DNA of 64,000 nt. Origin: Archegozetes longisetosus (Eukaryota > Arthropoda > Arachnida > Sarcoptiformes > Trhypochthoniidae). Positions within the stretch are counted from its first letter, which is position 1; each line of letters opens with the position of its first letter. The notes beneath the pieces were generated by a model, which was not told the DNA's origin, made no database searches, and saw only the letters and a list, made by a program, of their open reading frames with translations. Below are positions 25,684-39,200 of the stretch, piece after piece. Position numbers and translations under genes: made by a program. The stretch lies in contig JAEMBT020000004.1 in the NCBI GenBank assembly GCA_018873245.2, forward strand, positions 11,540,418 through 11,604,417, read 5' to 3'.

Positions 25684-27252
25684 TCTTATATAGATTGAGT
25701 ATTTATTTTGATTTGGTCGTCTATTGAATTAATTTCTCATCTCTTGAAATATAGCTTTTAATGTTTTTAACAGCTTTTGATATAATGGTTAAGCCATTAC
25801 AATAAATATTATATAAGGAATACTATATCTTATGATTTAGTATTAATAATTTTTTCAATAAGTACTTAATATGAATTATGAATTATGAATTTGAACCTCT
25901 AAAATAACAGTTTTCTGTAGCCATTCAAAGTTGTTATCATTGGTTGTCTGTATAATGGAATTGAATTCTTTGTGAAAAGTTATTTGGCTTAACTTTTATT
26001 TTTGTTGAGCCAAGTTCTTAAACTGCAACTAAGCGGTCCGTCAACATAACGTAATTTGGGAGTGTGTGCCCACCTTTCATAACCTCGTATTTCATAGCAG
26101 TACTTAAAGTAATAATAATAGACGAACAGATGAACCTTATCTCGAATGGAGAACAGAGGAGAATATGTCAGTTAATATATGAAATAGCAATTATAGCCAC
26201 ACTGTTATTACACTCTAATATATGTTTGTTATTCTTCAAATTTATATAGACGTGTTTGTATTGTGTCCAAATTTATTTTTCTCAGTCTGGCACCAATTAG
26301 TGCGATCCTATCTCTAATTCTATTTACTATTACTTCACTTCAAATATCTGAATTCTAAATACAACTTCTCGGTCACGATACAAATCATTTCCGAGAATCG
26401 CATCGACAGAGAGAACCTTTTATCATCTGTTGAAAGCCGTGGAGGTCTCGCTTGCTTTTGCGATAAGTTATGGCCTTATGTTTAACCATAAGGTTTGGCC
26501 TTGTTTTCTACCACTTTGGTTATCTTTTTCATAGCTATCATAGTTAATAGTGACTTATCTTTCAAATTGAACATTTCTGCTAGCAAGATTCTGCAAAAAA
26601 TTCAATTTACTATCTATACTCGTACACTTACTGTATAATGAGCACGAAGCTCGATAGCAGTCCTGCTCAACACTGGATAAAAGCAGTTCAAATTCCAATA
26701 AAAACCCTTTAATTGAATTTAAGCCAATTTTTAGTTAATTATTTGAACACTTGCAAAGAGTAAATATTAGTCATAATTTAAGCCTTAATAATAGAAATTA
26801 ACTTATACTCATATCCTTTAATGTTTGACAAATTCAATTTGAAATAACATGAAACTACTTTCAGCGATTAACACAGTGTTTACACAATGCTAACACTTTG
26901 AATAATTTGGTACTCAATTCGATTAATCAAAAAATAGGGATTCATTTTATTGGCTCAATAACTACAATGAGAGCAGAACATATACAATTGAAGCTGTGGG
27001 TAAATAAATTAGTCATACCTGTACTGTACTTTCGAAAAGTACTTATAAATGTATAATTTGATAATTTGATAGCTTCAAGTTACACCTATATCAACTTTTT
27101 TAGGAAACTTTAGCAACATTTTTTGCTCAAATATCCTTTCAAATGAAATTTACAAAATTTTATTTATTCAAAATTTGATGCGATCAAATAGTACTCACCT
27201 AAAAGTTTAAATAGTTAAGTAATACAAGCAAAATTACTGAAAATATTACATC

Positions 27253-27295
27253 AATTATGTTATACAAACTGTTAATTTATAAATCTGTGAATGAG
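27253..27295 (+). promoter_or_regulatory. PSE-like promoter block of U5 snRNA gene copy 1
   Basis: This 43-base block aligns without gaps to the block upstream of the second U5 gene (28714-28756, opposite strand), with 33 identical positions. Both begin AATTATGTTATA and end TGAATGAG. The block ends 30 bases before the predicted RNA start, a spacing shared by both copies. snRNA genes use a proximal sequence element in roughly this position (established knowledge). Assigning the PSE to this block is inference. Confidence 0.6.
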
Positions 27296-27325
27296 TAGGA
27301 TTCGGACTCCAGTAATAAACAAGTA

Positions 27326-27450
27326 GGTTCAAGTCTTCCTTCAAATACGTATTAATCTTTCGCCTTTTACTAAAGATTACCGTTGAGGGGGATGTTATTA
27401 TGAGCCGGAGCGGCTAATTTTTGTCGGCCTGTTAACTACTAATAGGCTTC
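27326..27450 (+). ncRNA. U5: U5 spliceosomal snRNA, copy 1 (diverged)
   Basis: Core RNA of the U4/U6.U5 tri-snRNP; its loop 1 aligns exon ends during splicing. The invariant loop CGCCTTTTACT (27361-27371) sits in the AATCTTT/AAAGATT stem, followed by the Sm site AATTTTTG (27416-27423) and a 3' hairpin GCCTGTTA/TAATAGGC. The 5' stem (about 27332-27343 with 27383-27394) pairs through several G-U wobbles where copy 2 has G-C pairs, so it still folds. An additional short hairpin (AGCCG/CGGCT) precedes the Sm site. The ends are estimated by alignment with copy 2. It could be a functional variant or a young pseudogene; kept pairing and a related upstream block favour function. Confidence 0.88.
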
Positions 27451-28556
27451 AATTCAAATGAAAAAATAGGTGCACAACTGAAACAAAACTTACACCGAGA
27501 ATAGTTATTCTCTTATAGGACTAGCTCTCATACCAATTTTACTGATGAAGTACCAACAATGCCCTTAAATGAGGGGGAAAATGCGTTTCGTTAGTGCATT
27601 AAGCTATATGGCTGATTTGGCACTAAACCTAACACAAATTCGAACCAAAATTGAAAATGAGCGTCATTGCCAATAATGGTACTGTAAATAGCATTGTTTT
27701 ACATTATATTTTTGTATTCTTACTGTTAGGTTGGGTTAGATTAGGTTAGATTAGTGTGCTCTTTATAAGAAGCAAGAGATAAATTTAAATAAAAAATTAG
27801 CTCAACTATTTGTTGTGAAAATAAACGTGAGATCTAGATATTCAACAAAATTATATTTGACACGAAACCTGATATAGATTTTGCCATTAATATAACGTTC
27901 AATCAGATTATACTCATTTCCGTAATTCTGTTTAAGTAAAATGAAATTAAATAATAGGATAAGAAAACTTGCATTTCATATAAGAAACAGAACAAGATAA
28001 AGATCATTATTTCTGGAAAAGCTTTTCTGATTGAGATTATTTTGACGATAACTTGAAATTTAATGAAGTTTAAACGATTGTTTTGTGCTCATTGATTGAG
28101 CCTTATTTTGTTACATTTTTCTGATAAAGATTTCATGTTTCAAAAATACTGATAATCATTTTGAACTCAAGTAAATATAGCAAGAATAATCTTTTCACTA
28201 TTCGCTTCAAAATCATCTAATGAATTTAATTTCTGACTAAACTAATACTTTTTCCATGAAAGCTTTCAATTACATAATTTATTGATAGAGCAATAATTTA
28301 TTTGGATTTGCATTTTTTAAGGCGAATGATTAATGCGCATTGAAATCTTAAACTATTTATATGTTAAAGTTTAAACTAATTTTATATTAGAAAAGTTTGC
28401 ACTCTTTATTTGAATGAACCAGTTCCATCGGCTGTCACTCAAAATATAAATCAAATGTCAACATTTATTTTTAAAAGAAACAGCTAAAAGATTCATTGTT
28501 TCATTGTGACTCAGTTTAAGTTATTTAAGTTATGCATCTATTTTTTGATTTCAATG
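27451..28556. other. spacer between the convergent U5 genes
   Basis: The 1.1 kb spacer is AT-rich with no open frame of note. At 27726-27757 it holds a degenerate run of TTAGG/TTAGATT-like units resembling the arthropod telomere repeat. No other structure was recognised. Confidence 0.6.
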
Positions 28557-28682
28557 AAAGCCTGTTAATAGCTAACAGGCCGGCAAAAATTAGCCGTCTT
28601 GGCTCGTTTCAATGTCCCCCTCAACGGTAATCTTTAGTAAAAGGCGAAAGATTAGTACGTGTTTGAAGGGGGACCAGAGCTT
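28557..28682 (-). ncRNA. U5: U5 spliceosomal snRNA, copy 2 (canonical)
   Basis: Read on the minus strand, the RNA starts near AGCTCTGG and ends after AACAGGCTTT, about 126 nt, a normal U5 length. The 5' stem pairs GGTCCCCC.. with ..GGGGGAC, with one bulged U. Loop 1 CGCCTTTTAC lies at 28646-28637 (minus). The Sm site AATTTTTG is at 28591-28584, and the 3' hairpin GCCTGTTA/TAACAGGC is a perfect 8-bp stem. Internal loop and stem order match the family. This copy has only Watson-Crick pairs where copy 1 has wobbles, so it is the likelier main U5 gene. It points toward copy 1 (convergent), with 1.1 kb between the 3' ends. Confidence 0.93.
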
Positions 28683-28713
28683 AATTTAAAAGACCAACAA
28701 AATTGACGTCCGT

Positions 28714-28756
28714 CTCATTCAAGTAATATTACATTTACAGCTTCTATAACATAATT
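28714..28756 (-). promoter_or_regulatory. PSE-like promoter block of U5 snRNA gene copy 2
   Basis: Counterpart of the block upstream of copy 1, ending 31 bases before the predicted RNA start. Conservation is strongest at the distal AATTATGTTATA and the proximal TGAATGAG. Confidence 0.6.
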
Positions 28757-31700
28757 AATGAAATAAGTTAAGCAATATTCATTATGCAGTCTAATAATTA
28801 ATGTAATTTGATGAAACTTAGTTAACTTTGTCGACTTATGAATAAATACATCTTTAATAAACTTTTAATTAGGTTAAAGTCATCGATTAATTTAAAATCA
28901 GATCAAATCAATTCTAAACTTAGTAATTGGATTTGACGGCAGTTCCCTCTGATGCTCATTTCTGATCGAATGGCACTAAATATTTTGCATAGATCGAGAT
29001 AAAGTTTCATTAACTTTTAAGTCAGGTTATCAGTCATTAATAAAATTTGAGTTCAACTAAGAGATTGTGCCCACAATTAAACGATACGATCCTATAAGAA
29101 CTAAAATGATTGTTAAGTAATAATGTAGTTGACAACAACTTCTGCTGCCAAGTTCACTCATCCAGTAACTTGCTTAAAATATATCTTAGCTTACGTAAAA
29201 AGTTCATAAATTTAGATAAAATTTCAAAGTTTACTGACTATTACAACGATTCGGTTATTTTGATGCTAATCGTAATAATAGTCATCCTATACGACATTCA
29301 GATATTACTTAAATTGTGTGCAATTATTTACTCTCAGAAATAAAATACTTATTTGAATGAAACATATAATTAAAAGAACTCTGAAACTAATCTTTATTCA
29401 TTAGGTTGCTTAAAATCTGTGTTCGCAGTACTAAATATGATTAAAACTGTTAATTTAAAGCAAGTCTATGAAATGTATGCAAACAAAAATGATAACAAGC
29501 AAAACAACAAAACTTTTCAACTCAACATTAAATATCGTTAAATTTAAGAGTTTAACGATTCAACAAAAAATAAGTTGTAAGTCGAATATTCTCGCATGAA
29601 ACTGATACGAACTAGAGTATAATTTATGATACGGTAATCGTTTAATTTGATTCATAAAACATTTGTCAAATTAGTATTGGTTTTAATAAATGTAATTATG
29701 TTCTCAACATTAATGTTAGGTTTTTATTCCTATTCGGTATACTCGCTTACGTTATATATTTTTTTGATTAAGATTAATAGTTGTTCAATAATTATCTGTT
29801 CAATAAAATTATTATTCGCTTTTGAAGTTATAATTTTGTCATAATCAAAGTGGACATATTAATAATGGTTTAAAATTTTGTGGTTATTTTGATTTATACT
29901 TTTATTATACTATTGATTATACCCTTATATTAAAGAATTGCAAGACTTATAGTTTGAGTTGAATAATTTGTTAATTTTCAATAGAAACAAATTTGTATTA
30001 GAAGCTAACTACTAAATGTCAAGCATTTTATTATAGGGATTACAGAAACTGCTTCACCAAAAATAGATTAATACCTTATTATTGAAAATGCATTTATTTT
30101 GTAAGTTATAGAGACATTAGAAAAATAGGACGTATTAATACAGACTTATGAAGTCCTCTTTAACTTTATTACTGTTTATCAAAGTGTATGCGCTTCAAAT
30201 TCTTATAAAGTACTAATTTGTTTTTCATCAAAAAAAAAGTGATACGAAAACTGATGGGCTCAGCATATCATGACTTTCCTAGTGAAGAGGGGACCAATTC
30301 TTGCTTTTCAAGCTGAAAATAATTCGAGTTTCAATCCAATTGATGTAATCTTAGTGTGAAGCAAATCAGTCATGAAAGTTTCACATTTACCTGAAGCTAT
30401 GTATAACATCTACCTGTAGTTATGAAGTTCGGAAAACAAAAGTTTTAATACATATTGTTTGGAAGATTATAATCAAACATGAATTAAAGTTGCATACATC
30501 TTAATAAGAAAACTAAAATTTCATAATTGCTCAGATTCAGTTTGGAAATAAAATCTCTTTGCAAAGCTTATCTTTTAAACAGTTCCGCTATTCATAAAAT
30601 TATGAAATCTTTTTTATGAGACCGGAGTAAATTTTAAAATAATATTGAAAAGCTAACCGCAACAACTTTAAACTGATATACCTAAAGCTGGCTAAACCCT
30701 AAAATGGTGTTCTAGTCCCATCATTATTTATTAGCCGCTTTTATATAAGCAGTTCGTAATAAATAACATGCCTCATTAACACCTGGGGCGCGAGAACCAT
30801 ATTTATCTCAGCATCAGATGCACGAAACATTTGGGAGGTTAATGAGAGATCACGTTCACTATATATAAGTTATACATATATCGCATTCATATATAAAGCT
30901 AATATTTTTTCCAAGTTTAAAAAATAAAATTCATGGACATTGTCCTCTTTCTAGTATAAAATAATACTTTAAACTGGATTTTCTTTCTCTTTGTAAGTTT
31001 TGTATAGTTTAAGTAATAAGTTTTGCATTGAATACCTTTAAGTTTGCATAAATTAACGTAAAGCTCTTTCTACCGGAATCTAATTGTAATGCATAACATA
31101 TAATTGGATAATCTATCAGTTGGGGCACTTCAACAACCTGTGGGCAGGTTTGCTAATTAAATGGACATTTGAGGGGCAAACTGGAGGAAAAATTGCGTAA
31201 CTTAAGACTTATACTTATACCTTTGAATGTTTAAGGTTTAGAATTTTTTGTCTGTTGTGTGCTTCAAGAAGGCATGGCTGATCGTCAATCTATCATGAAT
31301 TGCAAAATGAAAAATTAAGCAAAAAATAAAGTTTTGCAAAGAAAAAGTGCATTGAATGACGTTGCAATGTATTATCAAATTAGTTGTTTGACTCATCAAT
31401 TTATTGATGCTAATCATAATACCTCTGAGGCTTATTCGTTCTCTTCCAATATGATTATTTTGACGAACCAACGCCTTATCAAATAATATCAGTGATTGCC
31501 TATCAAAAGCCCGTTTTGTATCTATTTGTGTCCAACTTAATTACAGATTATCGTCAATCAATTTTTATTATATTCTGTTATTTTAGCTTTTGACGCATTT
31601 GTTTTGCCTGAAAATAGCATTTTTTCGCCTTCTCTCCAAAGCTATGAATGACTGACCAAATACGATATAATAATACCCTCTTGTAAGTCAGTTAGTTATT

Positions 31701-34700
31701 CAAGTAAATTGAAAATAAGTATTTGTTGAGCCCAAATCACGTCGAATTGTTCACCCAACAGGGGAGGTCTCACACATCATCTTGCATACTATGCCCCTAT
31801 CTCTCTTGTTTTCTTAGTTTTTCTCCTTTTATTTGTGACTTACGTTCAACATTATAACATTAATAGTACACATACGCCAATGCTTTTCACCTTAAATTTG
31901 TTTTCTCCCAGTTCTTTTGGCATCAATTAAATGTGAAATAAACTTGAAGACTCACAATCAATTCATAAATCATTGCTAACTAAAGACAAGTGAGATTTTG
32001 TTTGCTCTTAATAGAATTTTTTATTACCTATACATAACGTTTCACACTTTATTCAACAAAAAGTAATTTTCGTGTTTACTAAACTAAGTAAATAACAATT
32101 ATTAAGTTGAGTGAAGATTTACGGAACACATTTTCGTGAAAATAAATTTTGATTAGTGTTAATTAACAACGCGCTATAAACAGCACATACTAAAAACGGC
32201 TCAATCGAATAGTTAGCATAAGTCAACTTTAAATAGAATTGCAGAATATAAACGTGTATTGGTTGAGCTGATGAAATTTGAGTAAATTTTAATTGAAATT
32301 GTTCCTGAAAGGCATTTAAATAAACTAAAGGAATTTAAGATTGGTTGGATCGAAACAGTCTGATATGAATCCAAACCTAAATTTGTGCTCAATAATGTTT
32401 TGAACCTTGAAACGTGCGTTTTTCTTAATAATAAGATTATATCCTAAAACTCCCTGATAGCACAAAACCTAATTATATAAGATTACATAATAGCCTCCTT
32501 TAAATTTAAAATTTTAATAACAATAAAAATGTTCAAACAATACGAGCCCTGTATTCTAGTCGAGGCCTAATGATTATGAATTATTTTCCTTTTTTCTACT
32601 AATGTAAGACAACTTTGTTATCAACATTTTTAATCATATTATAAGAACATCTGCTGAAACATCAACACAAAACTTAAGTCTTGATTATTTCATTAGATTT
32701 CAATTCAATTCATCTCAAAGCAATTAAATTGTTAGGTATATAATGAAATTTTAAGTTCAAATAGAAATTAATTATTATTCTAATCAATTAACAGAATGAC
32801 TTCATTTAATTAGAATTCGTTTGAAGTCGTGCTACGAAAAAAAAATTACATTAAAAAAATCACGCGAATTACACCATTTTTGATTTTAAGATAACTGATC
32901 GATTTTAGATTTAGCTCAATTTTCCTCAATATCATATCAGGTTTAAAGTTAAGGCAGAGCTGTTTTACTCATTCACTATAGAATGATAGATTGAAATGCA
33001 ATTGAATTTAATATAGAAAATATGAATAATAAGAATCTTTTACCAAGTCTTTAAACCTGTATAAAAATGTAATCAACGAACAAACAGGTGATCCAGAAAA
33101 GAAATAAAAATAGTTTGCGTCAATTTGTTTGTGTATATTCAATAATAACTATTATAACTAAATGTATGATTATGACAAATGATGCCCATAAGCCAATCTA
33201 CTCTTTGCTTTAGATTCCAGATCAACTCCAATCAACAGATATAGGGTTTAACATTGCGTTTCAGTTCTTCCTTTAAAACTTTTCAGTTTTAAAACTTCAG
33301 ACAACGCTTCAGTATCTTTCACCTAAGATAATTACGAATAGTGTCCGTGAAATTTATTACAAACTTATTTCAATAATAATTTAGTTGTGGTTCAAAATAT
33401 GGTTGACTGCTTCAATTAATTGGAATACATTACTCTTACGCTTAATCTAAGAATAGAACGAATGCATTGTTTGCTTATTTAAGTCTCACTTAGAGTGTAA
33501 TGCATTACAATTCAAAATTGATTTGTATTTTCTAATGCAAAAGTGCTCAAACTTATTTTCTGCGACATTCTCACATTTGCAGTTAATTATTATATAATTT
33601 TTACACATTCTAGATTTGAAACATCGTTAAGTAATTTAACTCGTTTTCTAACTTGACTCAAACTGAGTCACGTCAATTTTTAACGCATTCAATGGAGACA
33701 AAACGTATATTTTTTGGTCAAAACGTCTGGAAGCCTTCCAAATCATTTTCTCTATTTTGATGTTAGATTTGAAAAATCGCTCATTAGTTTGAGAAGTTTA
33801 GAAGATTGCTTGTTTGTCTGCATTTTGTTTTGATAATCTGGTTGTATTTTTCCAAATGAGAAATTTGTTTTTAAATGGATCTTCAAATATTCAAAATTAA
33901 TTATTTGTTATTAATTGTTTTAGGATAAAAATCATTAATAAAAATTGATTGAGCTTAAATTTAATTAGGGACTTTCCCTGAATAAATGATGACCACAGTT
34001 AGTGACTTACACTAATCCATTACAAGCATAAAAATAAGAATAAGCATCAAATCATTTTTATGCCCATGAAAATTAGGAAAGTTTCGTGTAAATTACAAAA
34101 TCACGATCTTTTCTAATAGTTTCTACTAACTTTTGTCGTTCATCATTATGTGTTTAAGTTGAAGACATGCTCTAAGTTGTGACTAAACTTGAAAAAAGAA
34201 ACAAAGCAATGTTTAGTAAAGCATTTCGTAACTGAGGCTAATGTAGGAGCGCTACTCATTCTTAAGAAATTCAAATTCATTCATATAACAGTCTAATATA
34301 TTTTGATGCTTCTTAAGTGTCATCAAATGCAATTTTAGTAATACTATAATTTCTGTTTGGTTCATATAGCATGACAATCATATATAGTTTTTATTGCATT
34401 TACACCGGAAAACAGTTGGAATTAGTTCGAGCAAAGAGATGCGATAAATAGTGACTATGATTCCATTCATTCATTGATAATAACGTTAAACGATAATTAT
34501 TGTAGTATATTATTTAGTATTGCGTGCCATACATTATAAAGTAAGTCAATTATAATGCATCAGCGATACGATAACCAAATCAAAGTATTTAAGGACTTGT
34601 TTCTAAACTTACGCCAAAAGTTTTCTTCTTTATTCATGAAAAACTAAGGGCTCTTTCTTTCGTTTTTGTCTTGCAATTAATTTGTTTCGCCGAGCGCTAA

Positions 34701-36090
34701 ACTAGATTTTTTGTGACGGCTGCCCAATCAAATTATTTTCTTCACTTCTAATTCTTTACGTTGAAGCGACTTATTTATAAAGTTATACATTATTGTATTA
34801 TTAAATAGTGAGGCAATTAATGACCGAAAGGTAAACCACTTCAAGTTGAGATAATTATTCTCGCAGTGATATTTCACCATTTATTGCTTGCCAGGGGCAC
34901 AACAATAATAAGTTTTAGCTTTAAAATCAAAACTATTCAAAACACTGCACTTTAAATGTTTGTTGAATTGACATTTTTAGAATTAGCACTTTTTACCATT
35001 TGAACAAACAGATTGACATAACCAGAAATAGACGAATAACTATCAAATCGAATCCGAATCAGTGAAAGTGTTAACAAATTGGTTTTGAAGTTTTTGTGAC
35101 TGCAATAATGTTATTTTAATTTATGCTGAATTAGTAGTTCTTAGAATGGATTACAAGCATTCGGAAATTAGATTGAGAAACTTTATTCATAAGTATTTTA
35201 ACTTATTTTCTCGTAAAAATAGACACTTTGGCTTGAGGGGTCAACTAGGCTTATATTGGGTTTTCAATTGGCAATTGTTTATTCATGCATTATTCATAGT
35301 GAATGTTCAACAAACGACAATTCAGACCTTAATTTGAAGCCAAGCAATTAAGAGAAGAAAAATCGCTGTAACTTATTCGACAATTCAAATAAAATGGTTT
35401 TTAGTGATTGGATAGGCGCGCCTCCAAATTAGTTTTCTGTTTGGCTCCATTAGAAAAAACAAATTGAATTTTCAAAACAGAATGCATAATACAAACCAAT
35501 AAATGTGACACTACCTAGTAATTGATTATAAATCAAATAATTTAATGTTTATATTTGTCTGTCTGTTTGGTGGAAAAATAGGTTCAATCACTCTATAAAC
35601 AATCATCAATGCTATTAAGAATTGGTGTCTCAATACCTTTTCTATGATTGTGATCGTTCACAACTTAGACTTTAAATAACTTAAGGCCACAATTGCTAAT
35701 AAACCTCAAATTTATTCTCTAAATTAATATAATTTATTTGTTGTGTTGATTTCTCGGCTATAACTTTAATGAAAAGAGTGACGTGTTGTATATCCGAGAA
35801 TTTAAGGCTTCAATCGTGAAGATAGGGCTGCAATTATGCCGCCATTTAATTAACAGAAAACCGATAAATTGTTTGATAAAATTGAAAGAAATATTTGTTG
35901 GCAAATGTCGGCTCGTACTATATTAGCAATGGAGAGGCCGTTGGCAGCACGACTCGGCTGTCAAAGAGGCCAAACCTCCATGTATTAAGTGTTATCACGG
36001 AAAACCTGAGATATAGCCAGTAAGTTATACCATAGTAAGCATAGTCAGTAATACTATAGCTTTTTCTACTGTTGAAAGAAGAAAAACTTT

Positions 36091-36114
36091 TTTATGTTAT
36101 GTTATGTTATGTTG
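36091..36114. repeat. (TTATG)n tandem repeat
   Basis: About five TTATG pentamers in a row. Confidence 0.85.
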
Positions 36115-36139
36115 ATGTAAATTCACTGCTTGTTTATAT

Positions 36140-36295
36140 TCATGATTCGCACATACTCTCCTCCCGATAGTTTAGTTCATAGCCAAGCACTTCTTTTAGT
36201 CTAGCGGCCCATTTTCTTCTAAGGTAGGTAACAGTTTGCGGGCTACAAATGTCAGCATGGTTATTTTTGCAAATTCGTTTAGCGTAAACTTTGCT
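36140..36295 (-). other. short coding-like open frame, unidentified
   Basis: An open minus-strand frame of 51 codons ends at TGA 36142-36140. Its composition (Arg, Lys, Trp, Ala, Glu, few Asn/Ile) differs from the surrounding chance frames; it includes SPQTVTYLRRKWAARLKE. No ATG opens it, so it would be a terminal exon or the remnant of a mobile element or pseudogene. I do not recognise the family. A further GC-richer patch lies next to it at about 36,395-36,500. Confidence 0.25.
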
Positions 36296-39200
36296 TCAGA
36301 TTGATGTTGGTTTTACTGAGGCAGTTTTATTCTAAACTGTATTATTTCAAATAAATGGTCAAATTCATCTCAAAAAATATTTTATTTTCTGATTTTCGAG
36401 CTCCTATCAAAGATATCTAGAATCTAAGGGAAAACTTTGAGGGCCAACAAAAATCGTGGATCGGGCCGTAATGCTCGCGCCTATGGCTTAGCTCTTCCAA
36501 TGAATACATATTAGGGGATTAATAGTAGTATTACAAGCTATACCCTAAGCATTAGCAGAGCACAACACGACCTGTTGCTCCAAACAATAATATGAATAAT
36601 TATTACGATAAGAACTACTTAAGCATACATACTGTTAAAATATTAATGATATAGAAGTTTACATTATAGCTATATAAAAAGTTTATTATAGAACTAGCAA
36701 TCTTAAAATCTAAGCTTGATCCAAGTTATGATTTTTAATATAGAATTATAGTCACTAACAAACCGGGTGGCAATCTTTTTCGAAAAATAGTTATCTAAAT
36801 GTTTTAAGATGTTAAATAGGGCTTTAAGTTTGCAAAACGTGTTCATAATATCGCTTTTTCAAATCAAATCAAATGAAAATATTTTTATTGTCCACATTTT
36901 CAAAAATTTAAGTGCCAATTATGTGAAGCAAATTAAGTCGCAGTCAGACTGAGAGTAGTATATTATTGCTTAAAATGAATTACTGTAAAAATCTGTACAC
37001 TATAAAAGTAAATAAACCAAAAATGTTGGAATTTAGTCAATTTTCCAGGGCTATAAATGCTATTAATTGTATTTAAAAGTATACGAGTTGAATAAAGTGT
37101 CTCAATTTTTGATAAGATAGAGCCGACTATTGCTAAAAATTTCCTAATTTATCAATTATGATGACGTCTTTAAACGCCTCGCAATTATTAATTCAAGTCT
37201 TTGAGTTAAATATCACACAAATTATATGATATTTTGTAAAGTAAAATGGATTATCTCTGAATGAAAAGTTAACTTACATTAACCTGTAATCTGACACTAA
37301 ATTTTTCTAAGAAAGTCAAATAAATTTCTTACAACTTTGTGAAGGAATAACTTTTTGATGCTTCAAATTTCGATTCATAACTTGTTATTGTGCCTGAGGA
37401 ATAGTTATGAAATGGTATCAATTTTCTAATTAAACTGATCATATGAATAGACCCTACTATTATTTGCATTTATAGTAATATGAATTAATTGGTGAACAAA
37501 ATTTGGTTAAATCCGTGAGAGGTGTACACTTTATTAATCTTAATGTTTGCGAACCATTTCTTTAATGACTGATTCTATAGTAATTGTAATGAAAAATTGG
37601 TTTTCGTATTGTTAGGTGTTTTAATGGATGTGTTTACAATATTTTCTTATAAATTATCAAACTTTTCTCTTTGAAAACTTTCTAAAATTAATTATCAATT
37701 TTAATTATCATCAATTAATTACCCGAACACGAAGTGGAGCCAAATAAAAAGAAGAGATATTAATTTAATTTGAGTGCATCGTCAGTGTATGCTTCAAATA
37801 ATTACGATTCAGTTGATTCAAAACGAAATGATTAGTAATTGAAATTGAGCTTTTCTTTTATTTATGAAGTTATTTTTGATTGAAAATAGGTTTTTTAGTG
37901 TCTCACTAAATGTGGACAGCGATAAACTTGACATGACTGCAACAACCAAATTAATAAATGCATAACAAGTTTGCGATGCATATTACCTTATAGTTTATTA
38001 CATTTGAATTACATCGAAAAAGAAAAGATAGTCATTGAGAATGACTACAGGCGTCACAAATATGCAATAGAATACGATGCTAACAACCAAATTATGATAT
38101 TATATCAGTCACGTCGGAAGGAATTCAATTATTTTAGAAAAGAAATACGAGATTCTTTTAGCAAATGTTAAAAAGTTAATTTAGTCGCAAGCAATTTGAT
38201 TCAATGCTCAACAAATCATTATTGCCTCGGGCTATCAATAAGGCAATTGAGTCAAAATGCGAGATATCCGGGAATAAAAGCAATAATGAATTATTATTAG
38301 CAAAAAGTAAAATGACGACTATCTGATTGAAACTCAGCGGGTATTCACTGTTGGAATCCAATAAGGTTTTAAAATGCAATCGCAATAGATATATATTGAG
38401 GTGCTGTGAGTTCTGGTTTTTCTATTCATAACTTTTTCGCATTGAACAAATCAGGCCTTTAGGTTTTGGGATCTTAAGCATTACCATTCAGCTCAACTGC
38501 ATGGGAGTCTTATGGGCAAACACTAAGTGACCAAATAAGTCTACTAATTAAGTAATTAATCATAACTCTCGACCTGGAGGGCTGGCGTACAATCACAATA
38601 CCAGAATTGAATTGCATTATTGTTAACACATGTTATTTTGAGGCAATCAGTTGAACGTTGTTCAGAGCTGTTCAAAGCCATTCATACGGTATTTGACTGC
38701 ATTCGCAACGTGTGCTTAACAATTATTTAGTAATTCGGGCATAAATAATCCTAACACAGAATCCAATCATTTATTTATTGCTTAATCACATTTGAACAAT
38801 ACGAACAATACAATCCTCCAGGTTGATCGATGGCTTCTTTAAGCTATGGATTATACTATTAATAAATGTCATCGCTTTGTCAGCAATTCCTCATAAAAAA
38901 GTTTAGATTTAACAAAATTGTTTTTCTACTTCTTTATGTTATTTGATGTTTAGAGCCATGAATCGAATACAAGCTTTCAATCTAATTGAATTAAATAGGA
39001 ATAAATAGATAGTTGTTTAAGGCTAAACAGGTAATTAATGGATAATATTATTGAAATGAAAAACTGCCAGTTAAGATGACTGCTTGTTCTCAATTTTTAA
39101 AACCATGTTTCAATAATATATTTGTGCATTTCAATTTTGACTCGTTTTACAATTCAAATAAGTACTTAAGAAATGATACAATATTTCCTTTTAATTTGTG

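Larger units (their letters stand above)
19729..27252. other. 3' UTR and gene-free AT-rich region
   Basis: After the 3' UTR of the aristaless-like gene I see no recognisable coding segment. The stretch contains dinucleotide microsatellites at 20441-20486, 22583-22636 and 25626-25683, a CCAAT pentamer tandem at 24627-24651, and a GC-richer interval around 22,690-22,950 without a convincing open frame. A 17-base perfect hairpin palindrome (CGAGCCTTAAAGGCTCG) lies at 25096-25112. Confidence 0.6.

Noticed and set aside
27320-28682. The 1.35 kb unit with inverted ends, first read as a TIR transposon
   Set aside because: The ends contain U5 loop 1, the Sm site and the 3' hairpin in order, so they are two convergent snRNA genes rather than transposon termini.
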